Below, in pieces: positions 43,229-51,227 of a stretch of 62,130 nt of DNA. Location: assembly GCA_948470335.1 (NCBI GenBank), contig CAOKOL010000026.1, forward strand, positions 1 to 62,130. The letters are read 5' to 3'. How positions within the stretch are numbered: the first letter of the stretch is position 1; each line of letters starts with the position of its first letter. The translations under genes were made by a program, and so were the position numbers. The DNA comes from an uncultured Lachnospiraceae bacterium (GTDB lineage: Bacteria; Bacillota; Clostridia; Lachnospirales; Lachnospiraceae). The notes beneath the pieces were generated by a model. It saw only the letters and a list, made by a program, of their open reading frames with translations, searched no databases and was not told where the DNA came from.

Positions 43229-44796
43229 AATTTTGGTTGTTTTTGATTTTGGTGATCGGAATTTACTATGCGGTCAGCCCTTTTTTCCAATGGCCGGTTC
43301 TGCTGGCGGCCAGTCTGTTTTTTTATCTGTACGCCGGATGGGGTATGCTTTTCTATCCGTTATTTACCGTGCTGCTCACCTATTGGAGTGCATTGCGGAT
43401 CGGCGCAAACAACCGGAGGATGAAAGAGCAGATCAGAGCCGGAGGCCGGGAACTGCAAAGAGAGCAGAAACAGGCGATTCAGGCCCGGTACCGCCGGATC
43501 GGCCGCGTCTGGCTGTATGCGGCGCTGGTCGGGAATATCGGCCTGCTGTTTCTGATGAAATACGCGGGCTTTCTGGCGGAAAATATCAACGGTCTGTTTG
43601 CCCTGTTTTCATTGGAGGCAGCTTTGCCGGTATTTCGGTTTACACTGCCCGTAGGGCTTTCTTTTTATACGTTTCAGGCGCTGGGCTATGTGATTGATGT
43701 AAGCAGAGGGCTTTATGAGCCTCAGAAAAATCTGGCAAAATATGCCCTGTTCGTTCTGTTTTTCCCTCAGATTCTCCAGGGTCCGGTGGGCCGGTATCCC
43801 CAGATGGAACGTAGTCTGTACGCTGCGCATCGGTTCGACGCGGGGGAGGTGGCCGGAGGGCTTAAGCTGGCGATATGGGGGCTGTTTAAAAAGCTGGTGA
43901 TTGCCGACCAACTGGGCCGGGCGGTGGACGCCTATTTCGGGAATTTCGAGGCGTATCCGGGAATCGGGGCGGCGTTTGGAGGCTGTGCCTTTGTCGTGCA
44001 GTTGTATACGGATTTTTCCGGTTATATGGATATTGCGGAAGGGGTTTCCCAGATGTTTGGCATCCGGCTGTTTAAAAATTTCCGGAACCCTTTTTTCTCC
44101 CGGAGCATCCAGGAGTTCTGGCAGAGATGGCATATCAGCCTGGGGGAGTGGTTTAAAGACTATGTCTTTTATCCGCTGCTGAAATCCCCGCTCTGGGCAG
44201 GCTTGGGAAAAGAGTGCCGCCGGATCTTCGGGAAAAAAACGGGAAAAGAGGTTACGACTTACGCAGGCATGTTCTGCCTCTGGTTTTTCATCGGCGCCTG
44301 GCATGGGGCCGACTGGAAGTTTATCCTGGCAAGCGGCCTGATTCAGTGGTTTTATATCGTGTCGGGCAAAGTGCTGCAGCCGGTATGGGAACGGATCAGA
44401 AGGGGGCTGCATATCCGGGAGGATGCCGGCTGGTTTTCCTGCTTTCAGATGGTCCGCACGTTCTGTCTGTTCTCTTTTGCCATGCTGTTTTTCCGCGCCT
44501 CCTCTGTGGGCGACGCATGGAAGATGATCCGTCTGCTTGTCAGTCCCGGCGGTTTTGAACCCTTCGCGGGCCTGCTGTATGAAAATTTCGGGGCGCTGTT
44601 CTGCGCTTTTGTCGGAATCTGTGTGCTGGCTGTCGTGGAAGTGATGCAGAACCGGGGAATTTCGGTGCGGGAACGAATCGGAATGTTAAACCGCTGGCAG
44701 CGGTTCGCCTTTTATACGGCGGCGCTTACGGCCATTCTGGTTTTTGGGACATACGGTATTACGGATCCCAGCCAGTTTATTTATTTTCAGTTTTGA
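43210..44796 (+). CDS. MBOAT-family O-acyltransferase
   Basis: 528 aa, ten or more helices, AlgI/DltB/PatA-like. Signature RNPFFSRSIQEFWQRWHISL and the catalytic histidine in FIGAWHGADWKF. These proteins pass an acyl group, usually acetyl, across the membrane; an SGNH-type partner then attaches it to the glycan. Here the partner gene follows 16 nt downstream. Confidence 0.92.
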   Translation: MLFHSVEFWLFLILVIGIYYAVSPFFQWPVLLAASLFFYLYAGWGMLFYPLFTVLLTYWSALRIGANNRRMKEQIRAGGRELQREQKQAIQARYRRIGRVWLYAALVGNIGLLFLMKYAGFLAENINGLFALFSLEAALPVFRFTLPVGLSFYTFQALGYVIDVSRGLYEPQKNLAKYALFVLFFPQILQGPVGRYPQMERSLYAAHRFDAGEVAGGLKLAIWGLFKKLVIADQLGRAVDAYFGNFEAYPGIGAAFGGCAFVVQLYTDFSGYMDIAEGVSQMFGIRLFKNFRNPFFSRSIQEFWQRWHISLGEWFKDYVFYPLLKSPLWAGLGKECRRIFGKKTGKEVTTYAGMFCLWFFIGAWHGADWKFILASGLIQWFYIVSGKVLQPVWERIRRGLHIREDAGWFSCFQMVRTFCLFSFAMLFFRASSVGDAWKMIRLLVSPGGFEPFAGLLYENFGALFCAFVGICVLAVVEVMQNRGISVRERIGMLNRWQRFAFYTAALTAILVFGTYGITDPSQFIYFQF

Positions 44797-44812
44797 GTGA
44801 TGGGAGAGCGAT

Positions 44813-45925
44813 ATGTCTGAACGAGTGGAGAATCAGACCGGAATCCGGGACAGTTCGAAGCCGGACGGTTCCGTAACGGCGAGGGGAAACGGCCGGGGAA
44901 TGCTTAAGCTGGCGTTTCGGGCCGCCTGCGTCGGACTGACGGCACTGGTCCTTTATGCCTGTGTTTTTCTGGCGGCCTTTTGTCTGCTGCCGCCTCTGTA
45001 TCAGGATTCTTATCAGAGTGTGGTGGTGCGTCAGTATGACAGTCTGAAAGAGATTCAGGAACCGAAGGTGATTGTGCTCGGCACTTCTTATGTAACTTTT
45101 TCCGTAGATGCGGATCTGATGGAGCAGAAGCTTGGGATGCCCTGTCAGATTTTCGGCTGTCATCTGGGAATGGGAACCAGATATTTTTTCGATATGTCGG
45201 AAGAATGGATCGGCGAGGGGGATATCGTGGTATATCCCATATGGGAAGCCGACATGAATTATTATGGGACGGAACTGATTCTCACAGGCATTGAGGGCAG
45301 GATGGATCTGCTGTTTTCTCTTCCGCCAGGGGCCGTGAAAGGCGTTTTGGCGGGCAGCCGGGATATTATCACAAAGAAGCTGTACGAGCCGCTGCGCCGG
45401 GGGCTGTTTCCCGGGGAACGGGAGCGGGCGGACAGCGGTGTGGATCCGATCTATACCATTGATTCCTTTGATGAAAAGGGGACGATGAAAGCTTTGCGTC
45501 AGGAGAGCTGGACGGAACCTGTGCCCGAAGAGCAGAAAAAGCGTTATGATACCGCGGCCTACTCTCAGGAATATATTGCGTTTCTCAATGAATTTGACGC
45601 CTTTTGCAGGGAACGGGGAGCGGTGTTCTGTCTGACCTACCCCACGATTCTGGATGAAGCAGTGGAAAACAGCGAAGAAGAACTGGAAGCCTTTGACAGA
45701 TGGCTTCGGGAACAGGTGACGGCTCCGGTGATTACGGATATCCGGGATACGCTGATGCCGAAAGAAGAAATTTATAACGGCGTGATGCACTGCAACACGC
45801 CGGGGGCCGAACATTACACGAGTATGCTGGCGGAGGATATCAAAAGAGAAATATTTGATAAAAGCTACGTATCTTTTGAACCGGACGCTGCCGGTGCATC
45901 CTGCTCCGAAGGCTCATACAGATAG
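44813..45925 (+). CDS. SGNH/DltD-like extracytoplasmic acylation partner
   Basis: 370 aa. One N-terminal helix at about 30-57, then an extracytoplasmic domain with the nucleophile block VIVLGTSYVTFS and a C-terminal NGVMHCNTPGAEHYT carrying the histidine. Same layout as AlgJ/AlgX or DltD partners of MBOAT proteins, so it likely O-acylates the surface glycan. Its last 61 nt overlap the convergent polymerase/ligase gene. Confidence 0.8.
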   Translation: MSERVENQTGIRDSSKPDGSVTARGNGRGMLKLAFRAACVGLTALVLYACVFLAAFCLLPPLYQDSYQSVVVRQYDSLKEIQEPKVIVLGTSYVTFSVDADLMEQKLGMPCQIFGCHLGMGTRYFFDMSEEWIGEGDIVVYPIWEADMNYYGTELILTGIEGRMDLLFSLPPGAVKGVLAGSRDIITKKLYEPLRRGLFPGERERADSGVDPIYTIDSFDEKGTMKALRQESWTEPVPEEQKKRYDTAAYSQEYIAFLNEFDAFCRERGAVFCLTYPTILDEAVENSEEELEAFDRWLREQVTAPVITDIRDTLMPKEEIYNGVMHCNTPGAEHYTSMLAEDIKREIFDKSYVSFEPDAAGASCSEGSYR

Positions 45926-47118
45926 ATGAAAAAGACCAGCAGTATAAAGTAGGCGAACTGGATCGGATTCAGGGCCTGGTCCATATTCATCAGAATTAGG
46001 ATGCCCAGCCAGCTTCCCAGCGCGAAAAAACTGCGGCTGACATAGACCGCGTAGGCGGCGATCAGCAGGATCAGTATCATAAACAGAATGCCGGCAGGAA
46101 TGGAAAAGCGTAAGGCGTGATTCAGAAAAACATTGTGGCAGTTGTCCACGGACAGCGTTTCCGTTGCCTGCATGCCGAAATGGGTCCCGAAACGCTGCCC
46201 GATGCCTGCGGGATTCTCCAGGATAATCCGAAGGGATTTCGTCCATATGGGAATTCTGGCGCCCAGTGTGCCCAGGTTCCGCTGCCGGCTGATGACAAAG
46301 AGAACGGCGGACCCTGCCGCCGTCAGCAGTCCGCCGCCGGCCAGTGTATATTTGTTGAGCCGAAGCCCTTTTTTTCTCAGATAGTCTAAAAACATTCCGC
46401 CGATGCCCAGCACCAGTCCTCCGAACGCAGACATCGTGTCGCAGATATACAATCCATACAGCAAAAGAAGAAAGATTCCCCAGCCGATCCACTGACGGGA
46501 AAATGCCCTGCGGCGGCGCAGAACGAGAAAAATGCTCATAAGCAGTACCAGCGCGTACTGGCTTTTATGAGGAAAAAGCCAACTGCAGCGGATGCCGAAC
46601 ATTTCGACCTGACTGTTCCGGGACGGGGCGTCCCAGCGGATATTGAGGGATTGCAGTCCGTATTTGTGGAACATAAAAAAGCAGCAGAGGGTGGAGATCA
46701 CCGTGACAAAGAAGAAAAAGCGCAGCAGGTTCATTTGCTTAAGCTCCTGTCCGGACAGACACAGGATCAGAAACAGAAAAAACAGGACGCCGACGGTGTA
46801 ATTCACCTGGTCCCAGTACCACTGACCGTAGAGGCCGTTAAAATAGTAAGAAACTGCGTTATACAGGATCAGCGTAATCATGCAGACTGCGGAAAATATG
46901 CGGGCGGCCCGGCCGGCTTTGAACTGCCGGGGGCAAAAGAGCAGGTACCAGACCAGCGTGATAACGATCAGGATATTGGGCAGCACGAGACGTATATAAT
47001 AGGTGCTGTTTGACTCCACGGAGTAGGCCGGGTACAGTATGGCGGTGGCAATCAGTATTTTAAAAAGGAGAGACAGGCCAAAAGCCGGAAAACTCTCCTG
47101 TGTGTGCGTGTGATTCAT
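45865..47118 (-). CDS. O-antigen ligase / Wzy-type polymerase
   Basis: About 417 aa with ten to twelve helices and a large loop. The Wzy_C-like motif is visible near GARIPIWTKSLRIILENPAGIG, followed by DNCHNVFLNHAL. It would polymerise or transfer the repeat unit outside the membrane. ATG 47118 is chosen (AGGGAG 7 nt upstream) over 47184. It has its own minus-strand promoter and is the only gene of the cluster on this strand. Confidence 0.85.
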   Translation of the reverse strand: MNHTHTQESFPAFGLSLLFKILIATAILYPAYSVESNSTYYIRLVLPNILIVITLVWYLLFCPRQFKAGRAARIFSAVCMITLILYNAVSYYFNGLYGQWYWDQVNYTVGVLFFLFLILCLSGQELKQMNLLRFFFFVTVISTLCCFFMFHKYGLQSLNIRWDAPSRNSQVEMFGIRCSWLFPHKSQYALVLLMSIFLVLRRRRAFSRQWIGWGIFLLLLYGLYICDTMSAFGGLVLGIGGMFLDYLRKKGLRLNKYTLAGGGLLTAAGSAVLFVISRQRNLGTLGARIPIWTKSLRIILENPAGIGQRFGTHFGMQATETLSVDNCHNVFLNHALRFSIPAGILFMILILLIAAYAVYVSRSFFALGSWLGILILMNMDQALNPIQFAYFILLVFFIYLYEPSEQDAPAASGSKDT

Positions 47119-47205
47119 ATGGAACTCCCTGTGTGAAATGACCTTTTGATCTATGCCCGCCGCTTCGGGAAACAGGTAAATCATCCGACGGATAATATGC
47201 TCTTG

Positions 47206-47234
47206 AGTATAGCAAAGGGAGTTGAAAATGTCAA
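47206..47234 (-). promoter_or_regulatory. Promoter of the Wzy/ligase gene
   Basis: Minus strand TTGACA (47229-47234), 17-nt spacer, TATACT (47206-47211). Confidence 0.85.
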
Positions 47235-47244
47235 GGAAGATGAA

Positions 47245-47273
47245 TTGTTATTTAAAATAAAATATGTTATACT
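47245..47273 (+). promoter_or_regulatory. Promoter of the priming sugar transferase gene
   Basis: TTGTTA 47245-47250, 17-nt spacer, TATACT 47268-47273. The -10 box lies inside a palindrome. Confidence 0.65.
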
Positions 47274-47287
47274 TGCACAAGTATAAC
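47266..47287. promoter_or_regulatory. Operator-like palindrome over the -10 box
   Basis: GTTATACTTG and CAAGTATAAC form a perfect 10-bp inverted repeat with a 2-nt centre. It covers the -10 box and start site of the plus-strand promoter, so a bound dimeric repressor would block it. Confidence 0.6.
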
Positions 47288-47292
47288 GAATG

Positions 47293-47391
47293 CTGCTGTT
47301 TGGGCACCGCTTATTTTTGCGAAGGGTGCTGCCGGTTACGGAGCAAACAGCAGTGAACGATTGGCACGGAATTTTGCGCAGGCGAAATTCC
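47293..47391 (+). promoter_or_regulatory. Structured leader of the priming sugar transferase gene
   Basis: CTGCTGTTTG (47293-47302) pairs perfectly with CAAACAGCAG (47344-47353), enclosing GCACC with GGTGC. A second hairpin follows (GGAATTT 47368-47374 with AAATTCC 47385-47391). No U-run follows either, so control by simple termination is unlikely. The GAGGAG ribosome binding site lies 10 nt after the second hairpin. Confidence 0.6.
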
Positions 47392-47411
47392 GCAAAGTCA
47401 GAGGAGTTGTG

Positions 47412-48827
47412 ATGTACCAGAGACGGAATCAGATTCAGGAGCTTTTTGTCTGCCTGATCGACGGGATATGTGTGGGAATCAGCTTTATACTGGCGGGGTT
47501 TGTGCGGTACAGATCTTTTGATGTGTTTAACCAGGAAGCGAATATTTCTTATATTCTGGTATGCATGATACTGATCCATGCATCCAGTTTTTATCTGAGC
47601 AAAATTTATGAAAATATATGTGTCCGGGGATGGCTGGAAGAATTTATAAAAATATTGAAATACAACCTGCTGTTTACCTTTTCGATCACGGCGGTGGCGT
47701 TCAGTATCAAGAACGCCTTTATGTTGTCCAGGCTGACGGCAGGATATACGGTGATTTTCTGCCAGATTACCATATATATTGCTCATCAGTGCTATAAGTA
47801 CTATATGATTCATATATACCGGAACAATATGTCTTCCAGCAAGGTGATGCTGGTCACGGTAAAGGACAGGCTGGAAGATGTGTTAAAAGGACTGGACAGA
47901 CCTGCGGACTGGAGCTACCGGGTGGTGGCCGCGGCAGTGATGGATGAGGATCTGACCGGCCGCAGCGTCCGGGGGATCCCGGTGGTGGCCGGCAGGGCGG
48001 ATTTTATGGATTATGTGCTCAGGGAAGCCATCGACGAGGTGTTTATCCATCTGCCGGATATTAAAAATAATGATTTAAAGCATGTGATCCTGGAACTGGA
48101 GAAAATGGGCGTGGTCATCCATCTGAATATTGATATGTTCGATTTCGGCCTGGATGACAGCCGGCGGATTTTCCGGATGGGAGATTACTATACGCTGGTG
48201 TTTTCCAGCCGGCTGTTCGATTACCGGAAGCTGTTAGTCAAACGCTTCATTGATATTGCAGGCGCGGCGGTGGGACTTGTGATTACGGCGGCAGTCGCTG
48301 TGTTTCTGGCGCCCGTACTCCTGCTTGAGTCTCCCGGTCCGCTGATTTTTAAGCAGAAGCGGGTGGGAAAAAACGGAAGGATTTTCGAGATCTATAAGTT
48401 CCGGTCCATGTATGCGGATGCGGAACAGCACAAAGCCGAGCTGATGGAGCAGAACGAGATGCAGGGAAATATGTTTAAGGTGACAGACGATCCGCGGGTG
48501 ACAAAGGTAGGGCGTTTTATCAGAAAGACCAGCATCGACGAGCTGCCCCAGTTCTGGAATGTTCTGAAAGGAAATATGAGCCTGGTGGGAACCAGGCCGC
48601 CTACGGTGGAGGAATTTGAGCTGTACGAGGGCTATCAGAAGCGGCGTTTAAGCATTTCTCCGGGTATTACCGGATTGTGGCAGATCAGCGGCAGAAGTGA
48701 TATCACGGATTTTGAGGAAGTGGTCAGACTGGATCTGGAATATATCGACAACTGGTCGATCTGGCTGGATATTAAGATTCTGCTGAAAACCATCGTGCTG
48801 GTGGCGACGGGAAAAGGTGCGAAATAA
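47412..48827 (+). CDS. Polyprenyl-phosphate sugar phosphotransferase (priming enzyme)
   Basis: 471 aa. Four or five N-terminal helices, a Rossmann-like middle domain, and a C-terminal bacterial sugar transferase domain with RFIDIAGAAVGL, KQKRVGKNGRIFEIYKFRSM, TKVGRFIRKTSIDELPQFWN and SLVGTRPPTVEEF. It transfers sugar-1-phosphate from a nucleotide sugar to undecaprenyl phosphate, the first step for the glycan built by this cluster. ATG 47412 has GAGGAG 5 nt upstream. An operator-like palindrome and long leader suggest this step is the control point. Confidence 0.95.
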   Translation: MYQRRNQIQELFVCLIDGICVGISFILAGFVRYRSFDVFNQEANISYILVCMILIHASSFYLSKIYENICVRGWLEEFIKILKYNLLFTFSITAVAFSIKNAFMLSRLTAGYTVIFCQITIYIAHQCYKYYMIHIYRNNMSSSKVMLVTVKDRLEDVLKGLDRPADWSYRVVAAAVMDEDLTGRSVRGIPVVAGRADFMDYVLREAIDEVFIHLPDIKNNDLKHVILELEKMGVVIHLNIDMFDFGLDDSRRIFRMGDYYTLVFSSRLFDYRKLLVKRFIDIAGAAVGLVITAAVAVFLAPVLLLESPGPLIFKQKRVGKNGRIFEIYKFRSMYADAEQHKAELMEQNEMQGNMFKVTDDPRVTKVGRFIRKTSIDELPQFWNVLKGNMSLVGTRPPTVEEFELYEGYQKRRLSISPGITGLWQISGRSDITDFEEVVRLDLEYIDNWSIWLDIKILLKTIVLVATGKGAK

Positions 48828-48861
48828 GAGAACAAAGCGGGACGAGGAGACAAAAGAGAAC

Positions 48862-49566
48862 ATGGAGAAGAAAAAGAACGGGAGAAAACCGGAGAAAAAA
48901 CTGACAAAGGCGGAAGAAAAAAAGCTGCGGGAGAAAAAGGAGCTTGCGCTGCAGATAATCGAACGGCTGAAAGAGGAATATCCGGACGCTGACTGCACGC
49001 TTGACTACAATGAAGCGTGGAAGCTTCTGGTAAGCGTCCGCCTGGCCGCCCAGTGTACCGATGCCAGAGTAAATGTGGTGGTGGAAGACCTGTATAAAAA
49101 GTTTCCCGATGTGGACGCTCTGGCGGCTGCGGACCCGTCTGAGATCGAAGAAATTGTCCGCCCCTGCGGTCTGGGAAACAGCAAAGCCAGGGATATCAGC
49201 GCCTGTATGCGGATGCTGAAAGAAAAATATGACAGTAAGGTACCGGACCAGTTCGATCAGCTTTTAGAGCTGCCGGGCGTAGGGCGCAAAAGCGCCAATC
49301 TGATTATGGGCGATGTGTTCGGAAAACCTGCCATTGTGACGGATACCCACTGTATCCGGCTGGTGAACCGGATGGGACTGGTAGAGGGCGTTAAGGAACC
49401 GAAAAAAGTGGAGATGGAGCTGTGGAAGATTATTCCGCCGGAAGAAGGCAGCGATTTCTGCCACAGACTGGTAAATCACGGCCGGGACGTATGCACGGCC
49501 CGGACCGTCCCTCACTGCGGACAGTGCTGTGTGGCGGATCTGTGCGGGAAGAACGGGGTGAAATAA
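48862..49566 (+). CDS. nth: Endonuclease III
   Basis: DNA glycosylase/AP lyase that removes oxidised pyrimidines. 234 aa including a Lys/Glu-rich N-terminal tail. Helix-hairpin-helix LPGVGRKSAN with the catalytic lysine, VTDTHCIRLVNRMG with the catalytic aspartate, and four Fe-S cysteines at the C-terminus; the first spacing is C-X7-C rather than the usual X6, then X2 and X5. Starts just after the glycan operon and is followed by a bidirectional terminator. Confidence 0.95.
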   Translation: MEKKKNGRKPEKKLTKAEEKKLREKKELALQIIERLKEEYPDADCTLDYNEAWKLLVSVRLAAQCTDARVNVVVEDLYKKFPDVDALAAADPSEIEEIVRPCGLGNSKARDISACMRMLKEKYDSKVPDQFDQLLELPGVGRKSANLIMGDVFGKPAIVTDTHCIRLVNRMGLVEGVKEPKKVEMELWKIIPPEEGSDFCHRLVNHGRDVCTARTVPHCGQCCVADLCGKNGVK

Positions 49567-49573
49567 AGGGAAA

Positions 49574-49615
49574 GGACCGGGAAATGAATGATTCATTTCC
49601 CGGTCCTCCCTTTTT
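49574..49615. terminator. Bidirectional terminator between nth and the spore protein gene
   Basis: GGACCGGGAAATGA pairs perfectly with TCATTTCCCGGTCC around a 6-nt loop, with T-runs or A-runs on both sides. Confidence 0.85.
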
Positions 49616-49650
49616 CAGCTTTTCAAACAGTGTTCGATTTTGTTTTCAGC

Positions 49651-49857
49651 TTATTTGCCGGACATCTGCTTTTCCTGGGCCTCGATCATCTTCTTAACCA
49701 TATAGCCGCCTACGGAACCGTTCTGGTAAGAAGTCAGGTTGCCGTTGTAACCGTTTGATAAGGGCACGCCCAGCTCGTCCGCCACTTCCATTTTGAATTT
49801 ATCCATTGCTTCTTTTGCGTCAGGTACTTCGATTCTGTTTCTTGTCGTATTAGACAT
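49651..49857 (-). CDS. Alpha/beta-type small acid-soluble spore protein
   Basis: 68-aa DNA-binding protein that saturates spore DNA. It has the germination-protease cleavage region KMEVADELG and the C-terminal GSVGGYMVKKMIE motif. The ATG at 49857 is set by AGGAGG 9 nt upstream. A CATACTA box upstream (minus strand, about 49910-49916) resembles a sigma-G -10 element but the -35 spacing is off. It shows that the organism, or a recent ancestor, makes endospores. Confidence 0.93.
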   Translation of the reverse strand: MSNTTRNRIEVPDAKEAMDKFKMEVADELGVPLSNGYNGNLTSYQNGSVGGYMVKKMIEAQEKQMSGK

Positions 49858-49974
49858 AATGAAACGCCTCCTTTTTCTTTTTGTTTTGTGTAACTTTATG
49901 TTACATCCATAGTATGTGCCGTCTGTCCGGGAATACACTAGAAGGTTTTGGGGGCAATGTAAGATTTTGGATTC

Positions 49975-50847
49975 TTATTCAAAATGCCAGCAGCAAATAA
50001 TGATAACGGCAGCCGCCACATGGAGCAGCCGGATCAATATGTAAAATTTCATGGAAAATGCCGCGTCCTCCGTTACGCTTTTAGTCTGGGACAGACCGGA
50101 GCAGCCGCCGAAGGTACAGAATATGGCGCACAATACGGCCTGCTGCCGCATGGAAAAGCCGGCGTTTTTGGCGGCGTTGATGCCGATGGTCATTTCGCTC
50201 AGGCCCGGCAGCAGTGTCCGCATAAAAGGGCTTAGAAAATGAAAAGTCTGAATCCATACGGATAGTATGGAAAAAACCATCATATAAATACCGATTTTAA
50301 TCATTATTTTAACGGAAGAGTCCATGGCCTGTTCCAGAAGCGGCATGATTCCCGGCAGGTCTTCGGAATGGCTTTCGGAGGAAAGCTTTCTTTTTTTATG
50401 TTCCGGAAAAAAGAAAACCGGAATCAGAAGCATAACCGCAGGCACATAGACAGCCCATGTCACTGCCGGAATCCGGATAAATCCGGTCAGAAACATGGGA
50501 CTGGGCAGATTGCAGCAGCACATCAGCCACTGTCCCTGTTTTTTTGTGACAGAACCCTCCTTCACCAGATCGCAGGCGGCTTTCGCGCCCATCGGATAAC
50601 CGCACAGGAAGCCGAGAAGAACCGCATACCATTTTCCCGAAGCCATTCCAAGGGACGCAAACAGACCGGAAGCCAGAAGAAAAGGAAATAAAACAGGAAT
50701 GACCGTGTTGGCCCACAGCGTCATTCCTGCGTAGGCGCCTGTTCGGGCAGTTTGGGGGAAGCAGAGCAAACATATAAAAATCAGGCAGAACAGAATGTGG
50801 ACGCTTCTTTTTTTCAGTTCCTGCCTGTTTGGTTTCCGATGATGCAA
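49975..50847 (-). CDS. YlbJ-like sporulation membrane protein (nucleoside-recognition fold)
   Basis: 290 aa, eight or so helices. Gly-rich membrane motifs GFLCGYPMGAKAACDLV, NLPSPMFLTGF and CTFGGCSGLSQT are those of the YlbJ/SpoIIGATE group, which is needed for spore cortex formation. Shorter than Bacillus YlbJ (about 400 aa) but conserved regions are present. Start is TTG with GGAGG 7 nt upstream. Confidence 0.8.
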   Translation of the reverse strand: MHHRKPNRQELKKRSVHILFCLIFICLLCFPQTARTGAYAGMTLWANTVIPVLFPFLLASGLFASLGMASGKWYAVLLGFLCGYPMGAKAACDLVKEGSVTKKQGQWLMCCCNLPSPMFLTGFIRIPAVTWAVYVPAVMLLIPVFFFPEHKKRKLSSESHSEDLPGIMPLLEQAMDSSVKIMIKIGIYMMVFSILSVWIQTFHFLSPFMRTLLPGLSEMTIGINAAKNAGFSMRQQAVLCAIFCTFGGCSGLSQTKSVTEDAAFSMKFYILIRLLHVAAAVIIICCWHFE

Positions 50848-51010
50848 GTGAACGCCTCCGAAAGTTGGAATGTCATTGGTTTACTTTATTCCTGCCGCAG
50901 GGAAATTATGCGGGATGCATGAAACACGGATTCTTTTTGCCGGAGAAAACGGGGAAATCAGAAGGATATTATTTTTGATAGATGAGAAACCGAATCCATG
51001 AAAAAATATT

Positions 51011-51039
51011 TTGCTATTACAGGAAACATCATATATAAT
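51011..51039 (+). promoter_or_regulatory. Promoter of pepD
   Basis: TTGCTA 51011-51016, 17-nt spacer, TATAAT 51034-51039. The transcript would carry the structured element at 51110-51204. Confidence 0.7.
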
Positions 51040-51109
51040 GAAGCTGTGTTTCACATACAATTCATATTTGCCATATATGGGAGGTAGTATCAAGTGGTTT
51101 GTGAAAACA

Positions 51110-51204
51110 GCAGCGGACCGGACAAGCCCCAGAGGATTTACAGACACTTTAGTGGCTGGAAATTCTCCCAGATTCAGGGGGCTTGGGAGGGGAGCTGCGG
51201 AACT
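51110..51204 (+). repeat. Structured leader element (copy C), upstream of pepD
   Basis: GCAGC with GCTGC; AAGCCCC with GGGGCTT; GAGG with the CTCC side of AAATTCTCCC; CAG with CTG; CAC with GTG around TTTA. Conserved GGATTTAC and GGAAATT face each other as an internal loop. The tail GCGGAACT ends 20 nt before the pepD ribosome binding site GAGGAGG. Confidence 0.8.
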
Positions 51205-51227
51205 AAGTTGGATGAGGAGGTTTTGAT

